The notes under the pieces are model-generated. The model searched no databases and was not told the DNA's origin. It worked only from the letters and a program-made list of their open reading frames with translations. Positions 11,258-25,204 of a stretch of DNA of 64,000 nucleotides are shown in pieces. The number at the start of each line of letters is the position of its first letter. The stretch's first letter is position 1. Origin of the DNA: Serinus canaria (taxonomy: Eukaryota > Chordata > Aves > Passeriformes > Fringillidae); the NCBI RefSeq assembly GCF_022539315.1, contig NC_066314.1, positions 41,353,180 through 41,417,179 on the forward strand, in the 5' to 3' direction. The translations under genes were made by a program, and so were the position numbers.

Positions 11258-14200
11258 CCAGCTGAGGGAAAATGCAATATTCTGGATGAACAGAGATATC
11301 TCCAAAGGAAATTTAAAAAAGGATTGAAATTAAATTATTTAATAAAATAACAGAATTTGTAGCTCAGTGTCTCAGTATGATGCTTCTCCAAAACCCATCT
11401 AAATGGAAAAAGAAGGAGCAAGCAGCACATCATAGGAGTGGAGCCAGGGAGCTTCAAACTGTTAGAAATCTGTTCAAGAAGTGCCAGTGAAGGAGGCTGG
11501 AGTTACACGATTGTGTGTGAGATTTATTTGCCCAGAAGCAGATATGGAGACAATCAGGTAGAAAAAGCTAGAGTGTAGTCTTTGTTGTCAGTAGAAGGAA
11601 GGTGGGCTTTGTTTATTTGAGTATGATCCTGGTCTGAAATACTGATGGAGTGAACGAATGATGGACTTTTATTGGAAATTTAAAAGTGCTTCTGTCTCTT
11701 GGTGTCTTTACTGTTTACTTTCCAGTAAAATGACAGTTTAATTAGCATGCAAAGGATACTCTGTTTTACTAAGAGCAATTTTGGCAAGGAAGACAAGCCC
11801 AAAATAGGAAGTTGCACTGATGCTGTTAAAACTCAATCAGAGCCTGTAAAAATACAATTGTAGATAGCAAAAAGTTACCATTATCTGACTTACATGAAAT
11901 CTTATTTCTACTATTCTTTCAGTATGCTACAGTTTTAGCCTCTAAAGGTCTCACTGGTATGGGTGGATCCTCAGCTAAGAAAAAAATGGTACTTGGAGAA
12001 CAAAACCTGGGAAGAGCTGATGCTGCTGGGGTTTTGTGATCCTTGGCAATCCCCTTTTGGCTTCTGGTGACCCTCATGATGTTCACAGATGTTAGCAGAA
12101 ATGTGAAGCTCCTTGAAACTCGTGTAAAATTTTGCTGCCACTAAAGTTCCAAGAAGATCAGAGGACAGCAGCATTTCAAAGATTTTTTTGGTCTTAACTC
12201 TCAGGGGTTTCTTCACATGTGTGCCAAGAGGGATCTAAATCTGGAATTGCACTAAAAAACACTAGTCTTTTGAAGAATTACTTATGTGTGTGCTCCTGAA
12301 AGATCGGGGCATGCCTCTGTTTCCTTCTGTTGGGGGAGAGGTAGCAGGGATAAATGGTGTCCATCCAACTCTGATTCCTGGCATTGAAAAAGAGACTGGA
12401 GTCTTCCTGAGGATGGACAGATAAGCTGTTTTCCAATCCTCGAGGCTGTGCACGCCATGCTGGGGTAGTTGCTAGTGGTTATGTTCAACAGTGCTCAACA
12501 TGGCTCATGTACCAGAGTACAACCAACACATTTTTTTCTTTTTCTGAAATGATGGTATTCCAAGCCCACAAGGATGATTTGCTCTTCCTTGCAAAGTTTT
12601 TTGTGTTGGGTTTGGTTGGAGTTTTGGAGAGCAGTGCTGAAATCTCTGATCAGCAGATGCAGTTATTAGTCCTAACTCTGAAAAATATTCTCTTGCTGAA
12701 GTTTACCAGCCATCTGCTGAGGATTTTCCCTGGAGATGTTGAATGAAAATAGAGCAGTTATTGTTATAGAGCAGCTATTATTCTACAGATAGCAATTTCT
12801 TCAGAGCACTGTAGCCCACACCTTCCAAGGAGAATATCCAAGGAGAGTGTAAAACACACTGCCTACAGCAATGTCAAGGACTTATAGTTACTGTATTAAA
12901 TAATTGTTATTTACCCAACATTCACATGATTTTTCCCTTTCTTGGCATTTTGCTCATTTTTCAATTTGGGAGACAAATAAAATAATTAAGCACTACAATC
13001 ACCAAGATAGGCAACGTTGGAGGTAGATGGGTTCAAGCTGATACATCCCCTTAACAACTACAGTGCAGCTAGATGTTTATTACAGGACAGGACAACCACT
13101 GCTTATTATATCTAAAATTCATGTTTTCTGCCTCTCATGAGATCGTGCCTAATGCATAAATTATGGGTATGCAAGCTCAAAAAAAGGTGTTACTTTGCTT
13201 GTACAATTATTTTTCCAAAGGAAAGAACAGTTTATAATTTGTACCATAATCAAGCAGCTCCTTGTTATATTCACATTTTGATTCCAGTAATTTGGAAGTG
13301 ATAAATGTATGAGAAATAAATATCACTGTTCCTAGATTTGTTGCCTACATCTCTTGATTTGCATTGGTCTGTGTCATCTTAGTCACAGTAATTACAACCC
13401 TAGGGAGTTTCACAGTAAAATGGGCTCATTTGGAAACAAAATGCTGTGTAAGTGGTATTGGATGTAAATATTCACTGTTTACAGGGAAAACTGAGATTTT
13501 CCTCTTCAATGAAAAACTGACTTTTTTTTTCATAAAATGCATTTAGTCTGAAGGAAGGGAGAGGTACAGTATCAGGTACAGTGACCTCAGAGCCATATCA
13601 TGTCACCCCTTTTCTCTTTATTTTGTGAAGTCTGGTTGTGTTAGGACTGTAGCAAGGATTAAGGCATAGGTGGGAGTAAAAGGACTTCTAGGCTGAGATG
13701 CATGCCATCAAGAAGAACTGCATCATTCAGTCCTTGATGTGAAGGTTTATCCATTTCCAGCATAAAATGAGTTAACCTTCTTGCTCTTGCACCTCTATGG
13801 GAATGTTGCTTTAGAATTTGACTCATCTCGTGGTTGGAAACCATCTTTTAATTTGAAGCCTAATATATTCATTGTTAATTTATATCTGTTTGTTCTTGGG
13901 CTGAAGTTATGCTTTACCGTAAATAGCTTTTTCCTTTCTCTGTTGCTTTTTGATCCTCCTCCTCCTCAGCCTACTGACAATAGTAATAAATGAAGCAGAG
14001 ACCAAGCCTGAGCTCAAGTACTGGCATGCAATGGTCTCTGCAGCTTAACTTTTAGCACTCATTTTGGCATGTGTTCAGTCCAGCCAGCATTGTGATCTCC
14101 CGGCCTGAGCTCAGAGAAAGAGTGCAAGCCAGGGCCTGTTTCGAGCAGGCAGTTTCTGGGGAAGGAAGAAAGTTTTGCTGTGTGGATGCAAACCATCCTC

Positions 14201-16735
14201 TGCCACTTACCCTGGAGCCAGAGAATGTGTCCAGGCCTAAAGCTGTGGTTTGGACTTTCTTTTCTAGTGCAAACACTATAAATAGTATTTGCAAATTAAA
14301 CTGAGAAAAAAAAAAAATAAGGTTGGTAAAACAGATGTTCAGGAAATACCCAACCACAGCACCTGTGCTGTAAAAGCCAACCTTAATTCTGGAATTTCCT
14401 CTGTTTTGAGGTTTGGAAATTCAATCAAAGCATTCTATTAACAAGAAGAAAGGGAAGAATGCAAAAATGACCTCATGCTGAAGTATTCTCTCTCATACTA
14501 AGGTCCTCTGCTCTTGGAGCTCACTAAAGGAATGAGATCTTGCTGTACTGACAAGGTGTGGTGCACTGAGAAATGGTCATCATCCTGTATCACTGCAAGG
14601 AAACACTGGGCTAAAGCTTCCAAAGTGATCAAGGGAGGATGGGGAGACCAGTCAGTGAATCTACATCCTTTGCAGGATAAAGAGAGAGGAAAGGTAGAAA
14701 GTTAAGGATTTTTTTCATTTACAAGGAGTCATTGTCACTCAGGTGTTTTCAGTGCTGCTCTAGAGAGGCACCCTGTTCAAAACAGGGGTCCTGGTAAGAA
14801 TGATGAGAAATGCTTGAAATGAATTTTTTGTCTGATAGTTTAAACCACCCAAACTGATGGTTCAGCTTACAGCATAAGGAAATACAGAACTAAACTATTT
14901 CAGTTTGATTTTCATTTTCATTAAGATGTCAGTACTAATCCATGCAAAGCCCTGAGATCTGGCAGGATACATCATCAAGAAATGTGAAGATGACATTCTT
15001 CTCCCACCCTTCAGTTTGAAAATAATGCAAAATGTAGAGCTGTGATATGTGAATTAGCCTAAGTCATTCCTCAGATGGATTTCATGTGGGGTTAACCACC
15101 CTATTTCAGAAAAAAACATGCCACCTACATGTTGAAAGGACGATGTATTTTCCTGTTCATCTTTCTTAAGATTTTGTGTAAGAGTGGTAGTTCTCATTTA
15201 ATACATTCAATCTGTGAAATATATTCATTTAATACATTTCATAAGTAATTTGCTCATTTGAAAAAGTGGTTAAAAAAGGAAATGTAGTTTAGTCTGTTTT
15301 CATTTGTGAAGTAATATGAATTCTACGTATTATTGTTATAAGGAAAAAATAATGTCACAGCTCTTTCCCCAGAGTTTACTGGATGACTGTATTAAATAAC
15401 TTTCACTTTCTTTATTTTTCTCTCATCGTGCAATGCTCTCTGACAGTTGTTTTCAGAAAGGTAGTTTTCCATATTTTCTTCAATAGTCATAGATTTAGTA
15501 GGTTAATAACCTAAAGGGTTATTTCAGAAAGCGTTAGGAAAACATGAGTGAAAAAGAGAGGAAAAGCAATGGAAATATTTTTGTTATCCACTTCATTTTA
15601 ATCTTAAAATTTTCTGAAGTTAGTCCTCAATAATTGTATTGCTCTCAATTTCACAAGCTGACTAGGCATCTTGTAAAATATAAACATTTTTCTATTTTAA
15701 TCCAACTGCCTTTCAATATCATTTAGTTGCCTTGTGTTCTTTAACTATTGTAGAATTTACAGAAGTGCACATAGTATACTTTTGGTGCTTTATTGTTTCT
15801 TACACATCTAACATAATATCTCTTTCTATTTTCTCTAGATTAATAATATAACCTTTTAGTGCCTTTTTTCAGGAATATCACACCACAACTTAGATAAATT
15901 ACATTTTCTACCTTTTATCATAGCTTACCCTCTTAAAAAGAGGCTGAATGAAGGCATGCTTTTTCTGTCAGACAGGAAAGGAGTTCATGTAGTGATGCAG
16001 ACAGCATACTTCAGGCTGGCACTGGAAATGATGTGGTTAAATCTGACAGGAACCAGCAGCTAAAAATTTCTATCAACAAATTCTGCTGCTCCTAATGTCA
16101 GCCTTTCCTCAGGAGCTTTGGCACTCTGTGCTTGAATGGCCTTTCCTCCTCCTTCTTCTCAGACTTAGCCCTAGCTGTCCCTGCTTCCCTGTAGATCCAT
16201 TTGTATAGAAGGAGGAGGGTATCCTTGCCAACTTCTTGCCTCCCAGCCCTGGCACTGAAATTGGTTGCTGTTCCCTTGGCAGTGTGTGATCCTGGAGCTC
16301 TACAGCTGTATACTGCAGCTAGTGACAAATAGACAGCTTTGAGCTGCCAGCTTCAACTTCTCTAAGACATTTACTTTCCCAACACATTTCTTTTCTTCGT
16401 AAAATGAAATATTAAGCCCAATCCTAAAAGACAAAAATCACAAATACGAGAAGTAGAGGTTTTCTTCAGCATTTGGAATCAAATTTTTCAGTGGACAAAA
16501 AACTTTGTAAAGGAAATAAAGTAGGAACATCCAAGCTTTTAATTAGTTCAGAGTCACTTGTGGCTGTGGAAATGCAGATAAGGTAATTGGTCCCCTCGTA
16601 CGCCCTGCAGCAATACAGAACTGTCGAGGTATGAGACTCTCCTGAGTTCTCACCTTTAATAAGGGGTGAAAAATTCTATTAATACTGTCTTAAGAAAAGT
16701 TTATGAATTTTGAACTCCTGTAGAGAAGGTTTATT
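11258..16735. other. AT-rich non-coding stretch, no gene seen
   Basis: No recognisable repeat or exon. A minus-strand donor-like site (CCAGG then GTAAGTGG) near 14210 follows an open segment of about 50 bases, but the acceptor is poor. A somewhat GC-richer patch around 14040-14240 has no family match that I can name. Confidence 0.45.
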
Positions 16736-16739
16736 TTGG

Positions 16740-17190
16740 AGAAATAAAGACATGGAGGTGCTGGAGCGAGTCCAGAGAAGGGCAGGGATGTTGATGAAAG
16801 TCTGGAGCATCTGAGTGATCTGGGGATGTTTAGCCAGGAGAAAAGAAGGCTCAGAGGAAATCTTATTGTTCCCTGAAAGGAGGGTGCAGCCAGGGGGATG
16901 TTGATCTTTTCTCCCAGGTAGCAAGTGATAGAGCAAGAGTAAACATCCTTAAGCTGTGCCAGGGGAGGGTTAGATTGAATATGAGAATTATTTCTGCACC
17001 AAAGCAGAAAGCAAGCCCTGGAGAAGGCTGTCTGGGGAAATGATCGAGTCAGCATCCCTGAAGGTGCTTAAAAGAAGTCTGGATATGACACAGGGTGATG
17101 GTTAAGTGGTGAACATGGTGATGCTGGAGTAATGGTAGAGCTTGATAACCTTAGGTTCTTTTCCAACCTAAAGGCTTCTATGAATCTCTG
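16740..17190 (+). mobile_element. CR1 LINE fragment, 3' end, plus orientation
   Basis: About 450 bases that follow the 3' part of avian CR1 in order: a segment like GGAGGTGCTGGAGCGAGTCC, then GGGGATGTTTAGCCAGGAGA, then the TTTTCTCCCAGGTAGCAAGTGATAG-type stretch, then a final CTTTTCCAACCTAAAGGC followed by a decayed ATTCTATGAATCT terminal repeat. It is 5' truncated, as most CR1 copies are, and visibly diverged with small deletions. It sits in the plus orientation. Confidence 0.9.
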
Positions 17191-20100
17191 GAGGGGATGA
17201 TATGTTCTGCTGGTGGGAAAGAATAATAGGTGACAAGAGGTGGAGAATAATGCCATCTCTTGCTCTCCTGCCAGAAGGGTAATAATCATAACTTTCTGGT
17301 GATTGTTAGTGCATGAAACTCTTTACTATCTGGTTTTTACTGATAGCCAGTACACCTCTATAGAGTGCTGTGCAATACACCTCTACAATGAGAGGCATTT
17401 CCCTCTCAAGTATTGTCACCAATGTCCTGTATAATCTTCTGCTTATTCTTTCTACAGTAGAACCACCTGATGTGATTTTATGTGGGATGCAGTGAGTGAT
17501 GCAAAGGAAATAAAGTCTAAGGGTGTTCTCCCTAGCCTGCACAAGGTAGTGGCACATCTCTTGGTTACAGTAAGGATCTGGATGTGTTCTGTTCTTCATG
17601 TTACATGTTGCTATGCATTGAATCAGGAGAAATACCTAATCATACAGTAAAGGTAAGCTAGAAATGAGATAAATTGTGTGGGAAGGAGCTGGGAATATCT
17701 TAAACTTGTCTTTTACAAGACAGTAATGCCAACAAGAAGTAATCTTTCAAAACATGTATGAATATGTCCATATTTCATATTAAGAGAGGCTGAACCTTTG
17801 CTGGTGCTGTGACATAAACTAGATCCTCAGCCTTCTAAACCCCTTTTCTCTGTGCTTTCCCTTTGTCTGGAGAGACATGACATCTTCCAGGCTTTGGATA
17901 TTTCAGGCATGTTCAGGTATCCGCAAGAAATCCTGCGTATTTCAATGCTCTGAGAGGGTAGAAGGGTACTAGAAACTGAAGAAAGATGCTGTAAACTGAA
18001 TTTATCTCTAATCCAGGGTAAAATGTTATGGGCAGATTTAGAAATGGGTCTCACCTCTGTTCATTTTTAAAAAAGGCCTTCAAAAATCATTGGCCAAAGT
18101 ACAGGATTAAAAAGGACTGTGCTTGATTCTAAATCATAATTACCAGTTCTCTTGGGTTATGGGAGTAGTGAAAAAACTGCAAAACTAAACTAAATGGTTT
18201 ACAGTAAAATATATTCATCCTATTGGAAAGTTCCTTTAGCCAAATGAAGTTTTTATTTCCAGCAATTTAGGCTTGATATTGGATTTTCTTGTAAACTATG
18301 GCAAAATGCTGTCATGGTCATTATCTTTTCCCATTTGATTTTTAAGAGAAATCTAATTTTATAGCAAGATAGTGTGATGTATTCTAGTCACTGTATGTGT
18401 GTCCATGTGTTTATTTCTAATTGCTATTTCTGTGAATGCCACAGTAATAAATTAGATCTTTGGCCAGCTATTCCAACAATTTCATCTTACTCAGTGGAAA
18501 TATTCTTTATTTATATACATAGTCACATGATCAGAATTTGACCTTCTGTTTAGAATTGTGCTATGCTGTATGAACAATAACAATATAATGAACTTCTGCC
18601 ATTTCAATGGCTGCTGTGACATTAACAAATGATCCTGGAACTCAGCAAAGATTCCTCAGCAAGATAAGATAGGATAAATTTAGCTACTAGAGCACTGCTA
18701 GTGACGATGCTGAGGTTTGATTTTTAAACAGAATAGCTGTGTTAATCCAATCTCCACTGAATGTATGAAGGAAGAATTCATGATAATTAGGAAGAGACAA
18801 ATGGCAGTATTCAGTTCTGGAATTCTGTGCCCACATGAGCATGAAGTAACCACTTTAGGTCTTTTGGTTTCTTCCTTGGCAGAAAAGGAATTATATACAA
18901 GGGGAACTAGCATGCTGGAAGGAGGCTCCACTCTGTCTCCATACTTACAGAACTTCTACAGGATGTGTGGAAGCATGTTTATAATAATTATACAGGGAGC
19001 TGAGAGCAGCCTGGTTGCCTACTATGTCCCATTTTCACTGTACATTTTCCTTGTATTTGTGTTAAATGTTCTAATATCTTCTCTAGGGATGCTGCAAATC
19101 AACAATTAAGCCCAGAAAAATGTGTCTCCCTTTGTCTCATGAAACTCTCTCTAAGTTTGTCTAAATTAGAAGCTGCAAAAAATGCAGTTTCTTTTCTGGG
19201 ACTGGTATTCCCCAGGAAAACATTAGCAATCTGGTAAAACACTAGCTGAATATGAGCAGCCTGGAAATGAACCTGCTCTGCTCTGTAGGGGGTGCATGCA
19301 GAGCTGCAACTGCCCTAAAGCTTTCAGAGGCTTGATAATAGAAGTGGAGGGTGAAGGAGAAAGATGGGTTTATTGTCTCTGCTCTTCAGCCTCAACACAG
19401 TACAAGATTCTAATTATGGGGCAGAAAAGGAAACAGGATGGACTTGGCTTTCAGGAATGGTGGTGGCAGTGGCAGTCACTAGCGCATTTTCTGATGTGTG
19501 GTAGAAACTTGCCTTGGCTGCTAGCTATTCAAATTAGACTGGCATCTTAAGCTCAGCTCTGCTTGTATGCTGAAGAATTGAGTTTAGGGGTTTTCCCTGG
19601 TCTTGTTGCTTAATTTGCAAATCAGAAAATTTTTCACCGTCTCCTTTTAAATTAAAGATAGAAAATTCCCTGCAGCAAGTGTGACCATTAGCCTGTATTG
19701 TATCAAAGTTCCAAAATTTAATAAATGGTGCATATACTGTGTCTGTTGAAACCACACTTCTGTGTCTTTGATAAATTAATTGTACTGAATGTCTAATTAT
19801 ATGTCCATCTACTGCTTCTCCTTTTCGTTTACCATGTAACAGATGCATAAAGAGATAAAATGTCCTCACTAACAAATGCAAAACTAAATATTGATTTGGC
19901 ATTTCCTCAGATCCTTAGTCCTTTTGCATTCTAAAAATATTTTAATAAAAGCAGGATAGCTTTGGGTTTAGTATTTCACAGGCTGGAAAATGCATGCTAG
20001 AACAGCTGTATATGGTTTAAAGAGATAACTCAAGCTTTGTGATTCTGGAGGTTCCTTATATACTGACACTCTATATTAATGTTCCTTGAGGAAGCAGATG

Positions 20101-21310
20101 CAACAAAGATGCTTCACTGAGAAAGTTTCCCTGCCTGTGCATGTATATATAACATTTTGATACAGTCAGAGTGTACATCACTCACTACAAACAAAAAACC
20201 TAAAATATATTAATTATTACATAGCTATATTAGTGATTTGAACAGAGTTAAAACAGAGAAGAGGAAAATTGTCACCTTAGAACAAGTATCCCCAAGAATC
20301 AAAGCTAAACCCCATAATTTTACAAATTTTGACACAGGAAGAATTTTTACCAGACCAGGTGTCAAAGAGCAAAATACGGTAACATAAGTGCACCAAAAGA
20401 AATTAATTGCCTTGCATGCCTAATGAAATCTGAAATTCCTCCTGAGCACAGAAAAGTGCTCTATTGCAAAAGCTCCTTCAATTAATGTGTTCTAAACCTT
20501 GCCTGTGTGTTGATATTCATATATTTTGGGTTGATTCCCATACTTTGATCCTGGTGTAGAAATTCTTTCAACTTTTAAAATGCAAAATACTAAAACCTGA
20601 CACTTTAAAGAATTCTATTGAGGGCTTTTATTCATGTGGCCTAAATCCCAGTACCCTGCTCATGCTTGTTCTAGGAGGAGTCCTTATATGTGGAGTGCAC
20701 AGCAGCTTAATGTTTGGCCATGCTTGCTCTTATATTTGGGATTAGGAATCTCTTAAACAGCCAGGAAGGAAGGATGGGTATTTGTCCCTATACTTTCCAA
20801 CACTTATTAATTGGAAGTAATCCTTAGGTAACTTCTTTATTGCTATTAACTTTCTGCTAACAGTAGTCACAGAAGTGTTTATTGTATTAGATCCTTGAAT
20901 TGTGATTACAGGTCTGTTATAAAAATGAGTTAAAAACTGACTGTAGCCTAGCTATTATTTACATGCACTGAAATGGGAAAGAAATGGTGAAAGAAAATAT
21001 TTGTTTTGACTGAAGCCCATGATACCAGACTGTCTGAGAAGGATCATATCTTCTCAGACACTCAGAAAAATAATCACCTGAACGTACCAATTGTCCCTAA
21101 TTAGAAAATAAAGTGTTCTCACCTGAATATGCTCTTTAATTTCTGCAGTGATTACAGCATGGGAGCAGAGAAAAAAAGGCAGATTCAAAAATCCTTCTCC
21201 TAGAGCATCAAATGTCTCTTTGTGAGACACTGGGAAAGAAAATAAAAGCCTGATTTTAATAGCAAAAATTTTTAATAGGGAGCTACTAATTTTATTCATA
21301 CAGCCTTTCA
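17191..21310. other. AT-rich non-coding stretch, no gene seen
   Basis: No named repeat recognised. An open frame of 130 codons (18717-19109, plus) has no splice or family support. The segment around 19610-19900 is AT-rich with several TAAT-type homeodomain cores and little repeat character. It could be a conserved non-coding element but this cannot be judged from one species. A short-loop inverted repeat lies at 21031-21060 (separate entry). Confidence 0.4.
21031..21060. repeat. short-loop inverted repeat
   Basis: Arms TGTCTGAGAAG (21031-21041) and CTTCTCAGACA (21050-21060) are exact reverse complements, separated by eight bases that themselves pair further (GAT...ATC, with one bulged G). 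No transposon ends or target duplication are seen. Confidence 0.85.
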
Positions 21311-21450
21311 AGGTGCTAGGAGCTTTGAGGAACCTAATCTAGTGGAAGATGTCCCTGCCCACAGCATGGGGTTGGAACTTGATGATCGTCAAGGTCCCTT
21401 CCAATTCAAACCATTCTAACATTCTATGATTGTGTGATTCTGAGATTCTG
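21311..21450 (+). mobile_element. CR1 LINE fragment, extreme 3' end, plus orientation
   Basis: Matches the last 130 or so bases of avian CR1: AACCTAATCTAGTGGAAGATGT-like text, then GTTGGAACTTGATGATC, CAAGGTCCCTTCCAATTCAAAC, then CATTCTAACATTCTATGATTGTGTGATTCTGAGATTCTG, a drifted run of the CR1 terminal octamer-type repeat. Strongly 5' truncated. Confidence 0.93.
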
Positions 21451-21814
21451 TCTTTTACTGTTGAGGAATTTTAAACTTAATAGCACTATTTGATGTTGTT
21501 GCCATTGAAAATTTACTTCCTTAACTTCCATGGAAACAGGAGGAGGCCAATAATATTGTCTTTGTTTTTTCTATTGATTAGGTATATTATTGATTTGATT
21601 ACCTTTTGAATCAGGTCCTAAGCATCCTTTGGATCTGCACTACTGGCATATTTGGAAGGAGAGACCTGGGATATCCCTCTGGTTTTTTTTCACCATCATG
21701 CCAAGAATGAGCAAAAAGACACCTGAGAAGTGAATTATAATTTAAAAAAATAATTGCCAAGTTTGTCTCTGATATCCCAGAAGAAACGCTTGGTAAACAT
21801 TATTAAGAAAACAG

Positions 21815-21874
21815 TATAATTAGTGCCATATCCTAAAGTCAGCTTATAATTAGTTCCATATCCTAAAGTCAGCT
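21815..21874 (+). repeat. 30-bp tandem duplication
   Basis: Two adjacent 30-base copies (21815-21844 and 21845-21874) that begin TATAATTAGT and end AAAGTCAGCT. They differ at one base. This looks like a recent local duplication, not a satellite. Confidence 0.9.
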
Positions 21875-22588
21875 TTGGGAAACTCCTGATTTAATTCTTG
21901 GAATCTTTGGGCTGCTGACTTGTTTCTTCTGTCCAGGGAACACCAAGAGATCTTGTAAAATATTTCAAGGAAACTTTTTTCAGAGGCATATGTGATTCTT
22001 TTCTAATAACTAAATCAATATACTTACTGGAATTGATGGAATCTTCAAGCTGTGGTGCTCTTTGTGCCTCGGTAGAGAGCACAGCTTGGCTTTTTACTGG
22101 AAACCTAAAAAATAATATACCTGTCTTCACCAGAACTGGATTTCAACTGCCTGTTTTCATTCTCTTGATTTATGTTCCTTATGAGTTCATTCCCTTTGGC
22201 AGAGACTCAAACAAGGAAATCTGCCTCTCCTCTTTCAGGTTATATTTCTTTAAAAAACACTGTAATGTTTTCCTTCTGGAATGCTACAAAACAGCAGCCA
22301 GAATCTCCAATAGTGTAAATTGTCCTGCTGTGTTGACTATGATAAACTTTGCTAGTTTACATTTGCTGATGATCTGGCCTATGTTTTTTGACTTTCGAAA
22401 TGCAGAGAGCTTTTTCAGGGACCAAAAAAGCCATGCTTGACCTTTAAACTTACTTACACATAAGTGAAACAAGAGGAGAAATGCATGTGTTTGTTCTTAA
22501 TCCCTTACTGCTTTAAAATTTAAACAAGGGCTTTAAAAATAGTTAAAGCCAGTGTTAAGCACTTTGGTTGGGCTAAAAACATTCTCAC

Positions 22589-22619
22589 TTTTTTTTCTCT
22601 TTTTTTTGGGGGGGGGGGG
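22589..22619 (+). repeat. T-rich run followed by twelve G
   Basis: A run of T interrupted by CTC (22589-22607) directly joined to an uninterrupted run of twelve G (22608-22619). It is low-complexity sequence with no associated element recognised. Confidence 0.9.
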
Positions 22620-25134
22620 TGTTTTCATTTTTACAGTCTAAGTAAGGCTGTTAGTTAATAAAACATTAGAGCACTTAACCCAGAAAAAATCACAGATAAA
22701 TTGTAAGTTTTTCTAATGCTGCTTCTCAACCTGAGAAACAAAATTTCTCAACAACCATGGTGTCTTTCTCTTCCTTAGGTTTCCATCAAGTCTTCCAGTT
22801 ACAATTGTTTTATTATACCTCTGGCCTTCAGCACCCACCATTCTTCCTTGACAATGGCAGTGATGTGTGTCAGACAATTTTTGTTGCCTGTTAATACAAA
22901 TTGAGTTGCCTGAGTTGCAGATTTGGGGCTTTCATGTCATTACCTTGTACAGCATTTAAATTCTCCTCCTGGTTTCCAGATCAGCCCAGCTTGGCCAGGA
23001 TCAGTTGTGCCCCAGGTTAATTTTGCCTATGTCTTGTTTTCACAGCAGAGTCATCTCTGTGCAGGGCAACTTTTGAAGTCCAAACAGCACAGAATTTTAT
23101 CACACATTAAGGAGAACAGGCAACACCCTTAGAGTAGTTTTAGGGCTAGGTGCCTGAAGCTAAGAGAAGCAGGATTATAATGGCTTGCTACTGTTGGTGA
23201 TTTTCCAGATATTGTCATCCTTATACAGGACCAAGTGTTTTTTCTTCTTCCAGTAACAGTCAGCCATAACCCTGCTGCTTGTAAGGATTATCCTGCATTT
23301 CTCTGACTACTCACTTTCACCCTGTCCTCCTTGTGCTGGGGTAGGGAGGTTGTGCAAATAGTGAGGAGCTCCAGCAATGGAAGGAAGAGCATGAAGCATG
23401 GAAGACCATGTGTTTCCTGGCCATAATCCCTCTCTCCTTCTCTTCCCCTGCAGATGTCTCCATTGCAGCCACACCAGCCCTTTCAGCAGGGTTTTGCTTC
23501 TGCCCTCCAGAAAGGCGTTGTCAATGGAGTGTGTCCATTTCTCATATGAGGGCAAATTTTGCTGCTCTGAAGATGAAGGCAGAATTTGGTTTCGCTTTCA
23601 CCGAGAAAATTCTGAGCCAATTATTTTTTCCCAGCATAAGTTTTATTTTATGTGCTATTTTATGTGTTTTATCTTCAAATCAGAAGACTGTTGACAGTCC
23701 CATATTGGAGATAGGCTTTATGTGCTCGAACCTGTTGATTCAGTGCAGTAGTGTAGTTATGAAACTAACTCTCTATCCCCTTGGTGCACCTTGACTTGGC
23801 TATAGAGCAGCTTTTGTGTACATGTAGTAGTTTTTATCTGTGTGAAATTCATCCAGAAGCTTTTCTGCAGGAACTTTCAGATGTGCTCTAATCCCTAGTG
23901 AGGGTCCAAACAACTGACCAGTCCTTGGAGGAGCTATGAATCATGGACATGATGAAGATGTTCAGTTCAAGGCTAGACCAGGTCTAGCCTGAAGGATGAG
24001 CCCTGAAGCACACATAATGTGGATGTAGGACACCAGTAGCTTCAGTCTGCCAATGTACTGTTTGATAAATTACATGTTAATGTACATGTAGGCTTAGATG
24101 CCTGAAGAGAGATTTATGGGCTCCTCAGACTTTCTATGGAACTAGCCCAGAGCTAGAAAGAGGAAAACTAAATAGTCTGTGGTAGATGATGTCTATGGGA
24201 ATACCTAGAGGCTTATGTTTTATAAAGTTGTTTGGTGGGAATGCATACTTTGTGCCTTCATTTCCTGGGAAGCAAAAAGCACTCCACAAAACAGAGGCTC
24301 TGTTTTTAGATGCTCTTCTTTCATTCCACACTGGGAGCTTAAACTTTGATCAGTTCTTGAACTTGCCAGTGGATATAAAAAGCTCAGAAGCATAAGACTC
24401 CATGTACCTTTTGAATTTTATTTATTGGCTGAGCTTAAAGTGATGAAAGTGAAGAAATCCATGTCACTGAATATAAAAGAAAATAAATTCTAAGACATTA
24501 TTTTTATTGACTTCTGCTTGGTTACTGAATGTCTCTGGTGCTTCACTCCTCAAAACCTATATGAATAATGCCATTTTTCTATCCCTATGTATGGAATAAT
24601 TATATTTATTGTTATACAAATGTACTAAACATATCCTGTGTTTGCCTGGTGCTAACAAGATCAGAAGCCTTTTTTCCTAAACAAGCTTACACATTTCTGC
24701 AGTTTACAGTACTGCTTATTTTATATTTGAGTGTGACCTTAAAGGTCATTCTAAAATATGTTTTCATTTTTCATTGTGACACATCTTAATAGCAAGTTTC
24801 AAGTGTATCAAGGATGTATTCAGAAAGTCCTCAACTTCCATAAAGCAAATGTAAATGAAAGACTTTTATACACCCATGAAGTAAGCCACATGTTACTGAA
24901 ACATATTCATGGATGGATTCATCAGTCTACAAATAAAAATACAAATAAAGACACTTGGATTTGGGTTGAGTCATTCCTGAATTGGGCTGAAGCTACTCTG
25001 GATGCAGTACTGTTGCATAACTCTTGTGTGGCCTTCCTGTACAAACCATTATGGGTGTAGAAGTGTCTGTTTCTGCTGTGATGTGACAGTATGAATATTC
25101 TTTAAGATATAAATGCAAATGACATCATCACCCC

Positions 25135-25204
25135 TCCTACAATATACCCAACCTATGCTTTTGTCATTCTCCTACAGTATACCCAACCTATGCTTTTTTC
25201 ATTC
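25135..25204 (+). repeat. 35-bp tandem duplication
   Basis: Two adjacent 35-base copies (25135-25169 and 25170-25204) beginning TCCTACA and ending TCATTC, with two mismatches. A local duplication with no flanking element. Confidence 0.9.

Noticed and set aside
18717..19109. 130-codon plus-strand open frame with a hydrophobic end
   Set aside because: No splice sites, no promoter signal and no family resemblance; length is within chance for 64 kb in six frames.
23408..23794. 128-codon plus-strand open frame with an acceptor-like tract at its start
   Set aside because: No paired donor, and the translation after the first third is a hydrophobic AT-type sequence with no domain.
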